Source: Parietaria judaica
Taxonomy: Eukaryota; Streptophyta; Magnoliopsida; Rosales; Urticaceae
Length of the DNA: 64,000 bases
Direction of reading: 5' to 3'
NCBI GenBank assembly: GCA_954871525.1
Contig: OX940872.1
Location: forward strand, 24,647,746 to 24,711,745
This document shows positions 46,041-55,273 of this stretch, piece by piece. The translations under genes and the position numbers were made by a program. A model generated the notes under the pieces. That model was given only the letters and a program-made list of their open reading frames with translations. It was not told where the DNA came from and did not search any database. Each line of letters starts with the position of its first letter. The first letter of the stretch is position 1.

Positions 46041-49000
46041 TCATGCTGACATGGGTGATAAATTCTGTAGTCTTCGCATCCCGATGTCATGAACATGTTT
46101 TCTGAAAGTTGAAGTAGGGAGCGCCTTTGTGAAGAGATCCGCCGAGTTTTCGCTGGAACGAACATACTGGATACTGATGACATTGTTCTTTTCCAGTTCT
46201 TGAGTAAACGAGAAAAACTTTGTAGGAATATGTTTTGTTCTGTCGCTTTTGATAAATCCTTCCTTCATCTGAGCAACACACGCAGCATTATCTTCGTAAA
46301 GTATGATGGGATCATCATTTGTTAGAAGACCACTTGTGGTTCTGATATGCTGTGTCACGGATCTAAGCCACACGCACTCACGGCTAGCTTCATGTAGTGC
46401 GATGATCTCAGCATGGTTTGATGATGTCGCTACGAGTGTCTGTTTCTGGGAGCGCCAAGAAATTGCAGTCCCTCCGCAGGTAAACACATATCCCGTTTGG
46501 GATCTCCCTTTATGTGGATCTGACAAGTAACCTGCATCTGCATAGCCAATCAAAACTGGTTTCGTATTGTTAGGGTAAAATAATCCCAAATCAATTGTTC
46601 CTTGGAGATAACGAAACACATGTTTAATCCCATTACAGTGTCTTTTAGTAGGAGCCGAACTGAATCTTGCTAATAAATTAACAGCAAAAGCTATATCCGG
46701 TCGAGTACAATTAGCAAGGTACATAAGAGCTCCAATTGCACTGAAATATGGTACTTCTGGACCAAGAATCTCTTCGGATTCCTCACATGGACGATATGGA
46801 TCCTTTCCTACATCAAGGGACCTTACGACCATTGGGGTACTCAATGGATTTGATTTATGCATATTGAATCTCTTTAAGATTCTTCTCGTGTAATTTGATT
46901 GATGCACAAGTATCCCCCTTTGAAAGTGCTCAATTTGCAAACCGAGACAATACTTTGTTTTCCCAAGGTCTTTCATCTCGAATTCTTTCTTTAAGTAAGA
47001 GATTACTTCATGAATCTCTTCATTGGTCCCAATGATATTTAAATCATCAACATAGACAGCGATAATCACACAACCAGATGTTGTTTTCTTGATAAAAACG
47101 CAAGGGCAAAGCGGGTCGTTAATATATCCTTTTTGTAATAAATATTCACTTAGTCGGTTGTACCACATGCGTCCGGATTGCTTTAACCCATATAGAGACC
47201 TTTGTAATTTGATTGAATATCTTTCTCTGGGTTTTGAACTTGATGCTTCAGGCATTTTGAATCCTTCAGGGATTCTCATGTAAATATCAGTATCAAGCGA
47301 TCCGTATAAATAAGCGGTAACAACATCCATGAGGTGCATATTTAGTTCCTCATAAACAGCTAGACTGATCAAGTATCTGAATGTAATTCCATCCATGACA
47401 GGAGAATACGTTTCCTCAAAGTCAATTCCGGGCCTTTGAGAAAAACCTTGTGCAACAAGTCGAGCCTTGTATCTCACAATCTCATTTTTCTCATTTCTCT
47501 TTTGAACAAATACCCATTTGTATCCAACAGGCCTCACATCTTCAGGTGTGAGCACTATAGGCCCAAAAACATTGCGTTTGTTAAGTGATTCTAATTCAAC
47601 ATCAATAGCCTTTTTCCATTCAGCCCAATCATGTCTATTTTTACATTCGGTAACAGACCGTGGTTCAGGATCCCCATTATTTTCGTCCATAACATCGCAT
47701 GCCAAACTGTAACAGAGTGCATCATCGATGTCCATATTTCGGTTCCATATTATACCTGTAGTGGCATAATTAATCAAAATTTCTAGATTTTCCTCGTCGC
47801 GTATTTCTTCAGGAATACGTTCCTCTATATTGGGGTCATCTTGTTTCTCTGCTCCTTTTCTTTTTCGAGGATTTTTATCTTTGGAACCGAGTGGTCTCCC
47901 ACGCTTCAGGCGTGTTGTGATTTCATGGGTGACTTTATTTTCAATTTGCCCTTTTGGAATCTCTATTTGGGCAGGAGCGTTCTCAGCTGGTATATGAGAT
48001 TTAGTCACTCTCTTTGTGTCTGTAAATGCATCAGGAAGTTGATTTGCTATATCTTGCAAATGCAAAATTCTTTGAACTTTTCCTTCACAATCTTTTGTGT
48101 AAGGATCAAGATGCAATAATGTTGGTACAGACCATGTAATTTCTCTTTCCAGTTGTTTTCTTTCTCCCCCTAATGCTGGGAAATTTTCTTCATCAAAGTG
48201 GCAATCAGCAAAACGAGCTGTGCAAATATTCCCAGTTTGAGGTTCAAGGTATTTAACAATAGATGGGCTTTCAAAGCCTACATAAATACCAAGACTTCTT
48301 TGTGGCCCCATCTTTGTTCTTTGGGGTGGTGCAATAGGCACATAAACAGCACAACCAAAAATCCTTAGATGGGATATATTTGGTTCTTGGCCGAATACAA
48401 GTTGCACTGGGGAGTATTTATGATATGCACTTGGTCTGATGCGAATTAATGCCGCAGCATGTAATATTGCATGACCCCATACCGAAGTAGGAAGCATTGT
48501 TCTCATTATCAATGGTCTAGCAATAAGCTGGAGGCGCTTGATCAATGATTCAGCCAGACCATTTTGTGTGTGAACATGAGCAACAGGATGCTCGACATCA
48601 ATCCCAACTGACATACAATAATCATCGAATGCCTGGGATGTGAATTCACCGGCATTATCAAGTCTGATTTTCTTGATCGGATGATCGAGAAATTGAGCTC
48701 GCAATTTGATTATCTGAGCGAGTAATTTAGCAAATGCCATATTGCGAGTTGATAATAAACACACATGTGACCATTTGCTAGAGGCATCTATCAATACCAT
48801 GAAGTATCGAAATGGTCCACACGGTGGGTGAATTGGCCCACATATATCACCTTGAATACGCTCAAGGAACATAGGTGATTCTGTTTCAACTTTTCCCGGT
48901 GAAGGTCTTATGATTAATTTTCCAAGAGAACAAGCTTTACAATGGAATATTTTTCCTTGAGGGATCTTCTGGTCCTTCAATGGATGTCCATGTGTATTTT

Positions 49001-49523
49001 CAATAATTCTCCGCATCATGGTTGAACCAGGATGACCTAGGCGGTCATGCCATATGGTAAATATTGGAGGTTTGGCAACTACCATATTTGATTCAATTGC
49101 ACTTATATACGTAAAATGCAATTTTGTGTGGAGCATTGGTAGTTTTTCAAGTACGTATTTCTTCCCCGATTTATGCATTATAATAAACATATATTTCATG
49201 GCATTCTCAGTTGCAGACTGAGTATCAAATTCATGAGAATATATATCCTTGAAACTCAACAGGTTTCTTTTAGATCTTGGGGATAATAAGGCATTGTTTA
49301 TGGTAAACATGGTGCCATTTGGTAATATAAAATTCGCTTTACCAACTCCTTCAATCAGATCTACAGGACCTGATATTGTATCCACACTGGCTTGTGTTGA
49401 TTTTATGTTTGAGAAAAACTTTTTATCCTTCAATATTGTGTGTGTCGTTCCACAGTCGAGTATACAAAATTCTCCAGCTTCACGATTAGCTTTGTCCATT
49501 TGAAAAACTTTAACTAAAAACAA
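46041..49523 (-). CDS. Copia Pol polyprotein: protease, integrase, RT, RNase H
   Basis: 1,160 codons, uninterrupted. Near residue 24 is the aspartic protease site, here DCG (ILDCGTTHTILKD) instead of the common DSG/DTG. Integrase zinc residues follow (HDRLGHPG; CKACSLGK), then the catalytic core with D in QGDICGP, D in RLDNAGEF and E in NGLAESLIKRL (DDE). The RT has YKARLVAQGFSQRPGIDFEE, MDVVTAYLYGSL and the catalytic YVDDL. RNase H has GYADAGYLSDP, SSNHAEIIALHEASRE and LYEDNAACV. Integrase before RT identifies Ty1/copia. The host role is none; the product drives reverse transcription and integration. Pol is in a different frame from gag, with 148 nt containing stops between them. All catalytic residues that I can check are present. 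Confidence 0.96.
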   Translation of the reverse strand: MFLVKVFQMDKANREAGEFCILDCGTTHTILKDKKFFSNIKSTQASVDTISGPVDLIEGVGKANFILPNGTMFTINNALLSPRSKRNLLSFKDIYSHEFDTQSATENAMKYMFIIMHKSGKKYVLEKLPMLHTKLHFTYISAIESNMVVAKPPIFTIWHDRLGHPGSTMMRRIIENTHGHPLKDQKIPQGKIFHCKACSLGKLIIRPSPGKVETESPMFLERIQGDICGPIHPPCGPFRYFMVLIDASSKWSHVCLLSTRNMAFAKLLAQIIKLRAQFLDHPIKKIRLDNAGEFTSQAFDDYCMSVGIDVEHPVAHVHTQNGLAESLIKRLQLIARPLIMRTMLPTSVWGHAILHAAALIRIRPSAYHKYSPVQLVFGQEPNISHLRIFGCAVYVPIAPPQRTKMGPQRSLGIYVGFESPSIVKYLEPQTGNICTARFADCHFDEENFPALGGERKQLEREITWSVPTLLHLDPYTKDCEGKVQRILHLQDIANQLPDAFTDTKRVTKSHIPAENAPAQIEIPKGQIENKVTHEITTRLKRGRPLGSKDKNPRKRKGAEKQDDPNIEERIPEEIRDEENLEILINYATTGIIWNRNMDIDDALCYSLACDVMDENNGDPEPRSVTECKNRHDWAEWKKAIDVELESLNKRNVFGPIVLTPEDVRPVGYKWVFVQKRNEKNEIVRYKARLVAQGFSQRPGIDFEETYSPVMDGITFRYLISLAVYEELNMHLMDVVTAYLYGSLDTDIYMRIPEGFKMPEASSSKPRERYSIKLQRSLYGLKQSGRMWYNRLSEYLLQKGYINDPLCPCVFIKKTTSGCVIIAVYVDDLNIIGTNEEIHEVISYLKKEFEMKDLGKTKYCLGLQIEHFQRGILVHQSNYTRRILKRFNMHKSNPLSTPMVVRSLDVGKDPYRPCEESEEILGPEVPYFSAIGALMYLANCTRPDIAFAVNLLARFSSAPTKRHCNGIKHVFRYLQGTIDLGLFYPNNTKPVLIGYADAGYLSDPHKGRSQTGYVFTCGGTAISWRSQKQTLVATSSNHAEIIALHEASRECVWLRSVTQHIRTTSGLLTNDDPIILYEDNAACVAQMKEGFIKSDRTKHIPTKFFSFTQELEKNNVISIQYVRSSENSADLFTKALPTSTFRKHVHDIGMRRLQNLSPMSA

Positions 49524-49671
49524 AACACAAATTTTGATAAGAAAGGTAATTAATTAAACATGAGCATTAGTCTATTACACACCTTAAAAATCATGACATA
49601 TTCTAAAAAGAAAAGACAAACAAACATCGGACCATTGGGCTTCATTCCCAAAAGGAATTACATAATTCATA

Positions 49672-50724
49672 TTAGTTTCCACTAGTCGCTTGTTCAGCAA
49701 AATCGCCAACTGTGTCAATGAAATCACCATTGAAGTCGGATGCTTCGAGATGAGTGGATTCGTTATTGTCAATAAAGTTGACTTCTTTCTCTTTCCCTTT
49801 CCCCTTCATGGACTCTTGGTAGAGTTTGCATAAGTGTGGTGGGGCTCGGCAAACTCTTGACCAATGCCCTTTAGTGCCACATCTGAAACAAGTGGTTTCA
49901 AAGCCTTTTGGGGAGATCATCTCTTTTCCCTTTTTAGAAGGGTCATCGTGGCTCCTCCCGTGTTGCTGTTTTTTATGATAGTAGTTAGCGGACTTATAAG
50001 AGGGATTATAACCACCTCGTCCACGTCCGTAACTACGACCACGACCTCGACCTCGCCCACGACCTCGGCCTCGCTCTCGACCCTGAAAATAGTTCTTGGG
50101 CTCAGGCTCGTCAGAGTTGATAGCGTTTGCTTCAGGAAACGCTTTTGAGCCGGTCGGGCGAGATTGATGATTTTTCATCAGCAACTCATTATTCTTTTCT
50201 GCGATAAGGAGACAAGCAATTAGTTCAGAATACTTTTGAAAACCCCGTACACGATATTGTTGCTGTAGGGTTACATTTGATGCGTGGAAAGTAGAAAAAG
50301 TCTTTTCCAGCATTTCAGCGTCAGTTACCGTTACCCCACAAAATTTTAAGTGGGTCACGATTCTGAACATTGCAGAATTATAGTCTCCGACTTTCTTGTA
50401 GTCTTGGAACCTTAAAGCGGTCCATTCATCGCGAAAAATGGGGAGCATTACATCCCTTTGGTGATCGTATCTTTCTTTGAGATTTTTCCACAGCTCACTT
50501 GGATCTTTCACAGTGAGATATTCATTTTTGAGGCTTTCGTCAAGGTGTCGACGAAGGAAGATTAAATATCTCGCCTTGTCCGTCCTTGACGATTCGTTTA
50601 CCTCCTTGAGTGTCTCAAGAAGATTCATTGATTCCAAGTGCATCTCAATATCCACTGTCCAAGGCATGTAATTATTGCCAGTGATATCAAGAGGGCTGAA
50701 TTCAAGCTTCACAAGATTTGACAT
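49672..50724 (-). CDS. Copia Gag protein
   Basis: 350 codons from MSNLVKLEFSPLD, chosen because this matches the conserved Gag start in this lineage; an ATG 33 nt further upstream is also in frame. Residues ~5-200 are the capsid-like UBN2 region (NNYMPWTVDIEMHL, DPSELWKNLKERYDHQ, RFQDYKKVGDYNSAM). An Arg-Gly run (RGRGRGRGRGR) precedes the single nucleocapsid knuckle CFRCGTKGHWSRVC (CX2CX4HX4C). The frame ends TSGN-stop without joining pol. Its role is packaging element RNA in virus-like particles. Confidence 0.93.
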   Translation of the reverse strand: MSNLVKLEFSPLDITGNNYMPWTVDIEMHLESMNLLETLKEVNESSRTDKARYLIFLRRHLDESLKNEYLTVKDPSELWKNLKERYDHQRDVMLPIFRDEWTALRFQDYKKVGDYNSAMFRIVTHLKFCGVTVTDAEMLEKTFSTFHASNVTLQQQYRVRGFQKYSELIACLLIAEKNNELLMKNHQSRPTGSKAFPEANAINSDEPEPKNYFQGRERGRGRGRGRGRGRSYGRGRGGYNPSYKSANYYHKKQQHGRSHDDPSKKGKEMISPKGFETTCFRCGTKGHWSRVCRAPPHLCKLYQESMKGKGKEKEVNFIDNNESTHLEASDFNGDFIDTVGDFAEQATSGN

Positions 50725-50949
50725 AGTGGTAACTAACATGAAAATAAAATAATTCATTAGATTTAATTCAAAATATAAAAGTCTACAAATATTGTAAATA
50801 ATAAAGCAAGATACATGAATACAACCATCTTAAAGGAAAAATAAAATTCCTCCGGTGTAATATGAAAAATGAAAATACTAACATTAAATACAAGGATCAT
50901 TATGGCTATAAAAACTAACATTAGTCTAGTCATTTTTCGGCTAAAACTT

Positions 50950-51060
50950 GGAGAGAAAATATGAGGTAGAATAAGAGATGTGAATTTTGTATGGTTTGAT
51001 AAACTTGTATTTATAGTGTAAAAACTAGCCGTTTATAGCCGTTATATAGCCGTTGGAAAT
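50950..51060 (-). promoter_or_regulatory. LTR-like TATA block in the leader of the young copia element
   Basis: On the minus strand, CACTATAAATACAAG (TATA box 51008-51015) is followed ~25-45 nt later by AAAATTCACATCTC and ATTCTACC. The LTR has CCTATAAATACC followed by AAAATTCACCTCTC and ATTTCTACAC at similar spacing. Three TAGCCGTT words lie just upstream (51028-51055). This looks like a duplicated or captured promoter unit about 280 bp before gag. Confidence 0.45.
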
Positions 51061-51204
51061 ACACAAACATAATGTAATTAAATGCTATAATTAGGTTATT
51101 GATGATATGTCATAAAATGAGATGTAAAAATAGTCAAACATTATACATATATAATATTAATCATAAGCATATTGAAAATGAAGTAGTTAAAACTAATCTC
51201 AATA

Positions 51205-51505
51205 ATATCATTTTACTATAAGGTGGCAGAGCCTCCTGTATATAATAATTTGATATTACTTGAAGATAATTTTTTTTTTTTTAGATGTAAATCACATCAT
51301 TTTATTATAAGGTGGCATAGTCTTCCATTGTATAATAATATGATGTTATACATAAGAAAGTTAAATATTATAAATCATATTACCATAAGGTGGCAAAGCC
51401 TCCTGTGTATGGTAAGATGATGTTATTCATAAGAATAATTAATTATCATAGATCCCATCACATTACTATAAGGTGGCAGAGCCTCCTGTATATAGTAATA
51501 TGATG
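51205..51505 (-). repeat. Four tandem leader hairpins in the young copia element
   Basis: Units at 51205-51256, 51295-51345, 51374-51421 and 51456-51505 share the core AAGGTGGC(A)...GCCTCC and are spaced 78-89 bp. Each unit folds on itself, with outer arms of 14-16 bp pairing at 13-14 positions. The inner arms are TACTATA/TATAGTA (unit 4), TACCATA/TATGGTA (unit 3) and TATTATA/TATAATA (unit 2), so base changes on one side are matched on the other. The loop is AGG-T-GGC-N3-GCC-T-CCT. They lie 90-400 nt downstream of the 5' LTR and upstream of gag. Confidence 0.85.
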
Positions 51506-51584
51506 TTGTACAACGATAATAATAATTATAAAATTTTCAGTCCACAGTTTAATATACCGTGTTCTGAGCTTACCGTAGAGTGAT

Positions 51585-51597
51585 CGTGCTGATAACG
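51585..51597 (-). other. Probable primer-binding site of the young copia element
   Basis: CGTTATCAGCACG directly follows the 5' LTR on the minus strand. It resembles, but does not equal, the usual TGGTATCAGAGC site for initiator Met-tRNA. I remember this variant in other plant copia elements, but the primer tRNA is uncertain. Confidence 0.6.
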
Positions 51598-51838
51598 TGT
51601 TATAAATTCACTAACTTTGCACCTTGAATTTAAGTGGTAAGAAATTTGGTGAGTGGTGTTTTTTTATGGAAAAGATGATGGAGAGAAGTAAGATGTGAGT
51701 GAGATAAATGTAAGTGTAGAAATGTGAGAGGTGAATTTTATTCATCCACTTAGGGGGGTATTTATAGGAAATTTGGAGCATACAATTATTGACTAATATA
51801 GTGTGAAAATAAATGAGCATTTCACATTATACATAACA
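51598..51838 (-). repeat. 5' LTR of the young copia element
   Basis: 241 bp, identical by eye to 45671-45911. TATAAATA on the minus strand is at 51759-51766, the presumed element promoter. Confidence 0.95.
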
Positions 51839-51843
51839 CATTA

Positions 51844-53170
51844 TTATTATTATTATTATTATTATACTCCATTTCTTCTAATTCTCTTCAACTATTAAAT
51901 GATAAATCACATTACACAAGAGAACAAATAAAATAAAAACATTTTTGTACGTTGCAAGTAAAAACAAGAAAATTAGAACAAAATAAACAAAGATGCTTCA
52001 CCACTCTGTGAGTGCACATCTTCAGAGGTAAGTCATCCCAAGTAAAAGTAATTAATAAGTTTAAAAGATGATAACAACTCAAAAGCTTCAAAAAGTACTA
52101 GCTAAAGGGCCAAATTATATTCATAATAAATAATACATAATACAATCACATTAAAAAAAAAAAAAAAACCTTGCCTAAAATACTCATTATATATATATAT
52201 ATATATGTAAAAAGTGGGAACATTCGTTGATAAAATGATAAATAACTATTGAAAAGAAAATGTGTCTTGTAGTATGGCATAGACATGTCAAACGATCAAC
52301 TTCGGTTACCCATAAACAATTTACCATTTTCTACCACGTTAAAAAAAAAAAAAAAAAAAACTCTCAAAACTTGCCATAGAATCAAAATCAATAATAAATT
52401 ACCACGCTTACAAATTAGACAAAAGATCCCATTTGACAAATAATGTGGAAATGTCAAACTCAAATGATCATCCTTGGAATTTGGTTACCCATCAACGAAT
52501 TACCATTTTTGCCATGGTAAAAAAAAAATTACCCTCAAAACATTGCCATAATAATAATAGAAAAACAAGATACTACATTTTATGATTTTATATAAATAAA
52601 GACAAAAATAATAATAATAACATGTTAAGATTAATAGCGGTATAAATATTTAATAATTTCTTTTACTATGATATAAACCCTATTTTTACTACGAAATTTC
52701 ACAATATCTTTTATTCTGTTTTTTTTTTTAAATTCCGTCTACTGTTGTAATTAATTTAGCAAAATGTTATATGTCCTTTTAAATTTTGAAAAATTATAAA
52801 TGGGTCTCTATCAACAAATTTTTTATTAAAAAGAGTTAAAATAATAATTGATAACATTGAGAACATTTATTCAAATTTTTTTAATACACATATATATATA
52901 TGATATAACATTTGGAACTTTTATTACAATATCTCTCTCATTAGTACACAAAAATTAACACCAGCAAAACAGTTCCATAAAAAACACAAATGAATTACCA
53001 TTTAGTATTTACCACTTACCTTACCACACTAAAAAAAGTTATTTTTTATTTATCAAAATCAATTTTTATTTTTATTTTTATTTTTTATTAACCAATATCA
53101 ATTTTCATCATCTCTCTCTCTCATCTTCTTCACTCCCCCAAAACCAGAAGAAGAAGAAGCCATCTCCGCC
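51844..53170. other. AT-rich intergenic DNA upstream of the plasmodesmal gene
   Basis: It starts with a TTA microsatellite (to about 51866) adjoining the copia insertion. Two similar stretches near 52300-52380 and 52490-52560 share TTACCAT, CTCAAAAC and TTGCCATA, a diverged local duplication. CT-rich sequence at 53112-53132 is the likely Y-patch or leader start of the next gene. Confidence 0.5.
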
Positions 53171-53179
53171 ATGATTTGA
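53171..53179 (+). promoter_or_regulatory. Two-codon upstream ORF (Met-Ile-stop)
   Basis: ATG ATT TGA ends 11 nt before the main ATG of the plasmodesmal protein gene. The context GCCATGA is moderate and the main start GCCATGG is optimal, so it may dampen or tune translation if the leader includes it. Confidence 0.4.
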
Positions 53180-53190
53180 AGCTCTCAGCC

Positions 53191-54755
53191 ATGGCCATTC
53201 CCACCCTCTCCCTCCTCCTCCTCCTCCTCCTCCTCCTCGCCGCCTCCGCCCCCGAGTCGACGACGCTGGTGTACAAGGGGTGCTCGAAGCAGAGCTTCTC
53301 AGATCCGTCGGGGCTGTACCAGCAGTCCCTCTCCTCCCTCCTCTCCTCCCTCCTCCAGCAGTCCTCCAAGTCCAAGTTCTTCAAGACCTCCTCCTCCTCG
53401 CCGCAGAACCCCCAGGCCTCCTTCTCCGGCCTCTTCCAATGCCGCGGCGACCTCTCCTCCGCCGACTGCGCCGCCTGCGTCCGCAAGCTCCCCCCCATGG
53501 CGGACTCCCTCTGCGGGCCCACCGTCGCCGCCGCCCGCGTCCAGCTCTACGGCTGCTACCTCCTCTACGAGGTCCAGGGATTCCAGCAGATTTCCGGCAT
53601 GGAGATGCTCTTCAAGAGCTGCGGATCCACCACCGTCGCCGGGGCCGGCTTCGAGGAGAGGCGCGACACCGCCTTCTCCGTCATGGAGAACGGCGTCGTC
53701 GCGGGCCACGGGTTCTACACCACGAGCTACCAGGGCGTGTACGTGCTGGCGCAGTGCGAGGGCGACCTGGGCGACTCGGACTGCGGCGAGTGCGTCAAGA
53801 GCGCGGTCCAAAGGTCGGAGGTCGAGTGCGGGACCGCCATCTCCGGCCAGATTTACCTCCACAGGTGCTTCATCAGCTACAGCTACTACCCCAACGGGGT
53901 TCCCCGGAGGTCCTCCTCGTCGGATTCCGATTCGTCGCCGTCGTCCTCGTACGGTTCTTCAGGTAACAACGGGGTGTGTCTGTCATTGAGGAATTCATGA
54001 AGAATTGAACATAAAAATAATTTTTAGATTCAATCTGAAAATAAATGAATTGGATCCTCATTCAGTTAATATAACTCACATTTCGTTATTGTATTTCACT
54101 TGTCATTGCCTTAACTCCTTATATATATGTGTGTGTATATATGTACTACAAGCTACAAAGATACAATTTTTAATCTAATGGACTACATCACTAGATTGCT
54201 TAATTTCTTTAGAATAATTAGTTGTGCTTAATTATATATCTTTATCCCCTTAATTAGTAGTAGTTTGACTTGCAAAATTGCCAAAAACTCCAATTCTTAG
54301 GCTATGGAATTAATACATTTTTTACTTTATAAATACAGCGAAAATTATGGCAATTTTCTTCTTTCTCTTTTAATGGGTATTTTTTTAATTGATAATTAAT
54401 ATTGGGGTTGGCATAAAATGCAGGAAATGGAAATAGAAAGAAAATTGTGGCAAATTTTTCTTTCTTCTTTCTCTTTTAATGGGTGTTTTTGTAATTCATA
54501 AATAATATTGGGATTGGCATAAAATGCAGGAAATGGAAATACAGGGAAAACAGTGGCAATTATTGTAGGAGGAGCAGCTGGAGTGGGATTTCTTGTAATT
54601 TGTATGCTATTTGCCAGAAATTTGCTCAAAAAACATGATGGTATGTACTTTTGTGTATCTTTGGACTGTAAAAGTTTGGAACTTTACCCACTTAAATTGG
54701 TCCTAATTTTAATGCCTGTCATTATTGAAATGTGTTATTTTGTGCAGATTATTGA
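53191..54755 (+). CDS. Plasmodesmata-located protein (DUF26 / Gnk2-homologous), PDLP-like
   Basis: Exons 53191-53962, 54530-54640 and 54748-54755 give 296 aa. Residues 1-~20 are a signal peptide with a poly-Leu run coded by a CTC repeat. Two DUF26 domains follow with their C-x8-C-x2-C signatures: CRGDLSSADCAAC (84-96) and CEGDLGDSDCGEC (189-201). A Ser-rich linker leads to one membrane helix at about 266-284 (VAIIVGGAAGVGFLVICML) and a short basic tail ending KKHDDY. No kinase domain follows, which separates it from CRK receptor kinases and fits the PDLP6-8 type. PDLPs sit in the plasma membrane at plasmodesmata and regulate cell-to-cell movement and callose. The start is the first ATG with a signal peptide. 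Exon 1 is GC-rich. Intron 1 contains a tandem duplication with a second acceptor. Confidence 0.93.
54331..54560 (+). repeat. ~100-106-bp tandem duplication spanning intron 1 end and exon 2 start of the PDLP-like gene
   Basis: The word AAATACAG/AAATAGAA followed by AAAA..TGGCAA occurs at 54331, 54431 and 54537. GGCATAAAATGCAG|GAAATGG, an acceptor plus exon head, occurs twice (acceptor AG at 54422-54423 and 54528-54529). The last copy gives the exon 2 used in the gene model. Confidence 0.88.
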
Positions 54756-55273
54756 CAGCAGGCAAAAAAGAGCTCTTTTGAGGTGGACACTTCCATGGTT
54801 ATTTTCCTTCTTTTTTCTTTCTCAAGATGGAAAAAAAATGTTTTTTTTTTTAAAATATAATTCTGATGGCAAGTAAGAACTAAGAAGGGAAAAAAGGGTA
54901 AAATGGTAATTAGTAGGGCATGAGATGATTTTTTTTTTTTTTTTCTCCTTCACAAAAATGTGAAAATTTTATGTAGGCAAAGCAAGGCATGAATGTTTTT
55001 GTAAGTTGATGGTTGAGAGGATATTGATTAATGATTTAACAATGGCTCCTTCTGAGCAATTTTGGCTTACTTGTTTATATTCTTTTCAATAATCTTGTTG
55101 ACTCCATGTGGGTTTGTTTGTACTTTTTTGCTCTTCTCCAATGCTTTTCTTTTCCACTTTTTAGAAAGTTGTAAATCCTCTCTCTAATTGCTTTGATTTG
55201 CCCATTTTTCTTTAATGCCCGACAGACAAAGACAGTAAAATTTGTTTAAGGCGGCACAAGTATTATTTCTTTT
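54756..55273. other. 3' flank of the PDLP-like gene
   Basis: Probable 3' UTR and downstream DNA with T runs at 54840-54850 and 54930-54942. No gene recognised. Confidence 0.5.

Larger units (their letters stand above)
45671..51838 (-). mobile_element. Young Ty1/copia retrotransposon, 6,168 bp, TSD CATTA
   Basis: It is complete from LTR to LTR with target duplication CATTA (45666-45670, 51839-51843). Its two 241-bp LTRs read identical base for base, and gag and pol are both open, so insertion was very recent and the copy may still be competent. Order on the minus strand: 5' LTR (51598-51838), hairpin-array leader, promoter-like block, gag, 148-nt gap, pol in protease-integrase-RT-RNase H order (copia), PPT, 3' LTR. 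The right flank is a TTA microsatellite. Confidence 0.96.

Noticed and set aside
53280..53966. 228-codon frame overlapping exon 1 of the PDLP-like gene in another frame, and a 187-codon antisense frame
   Set aside because: Both are by-products of GC-rich codon use in exon 1. Neither shows a domain, whereas the chosen frame has signal peptide, DUF26 cysteines and helix.
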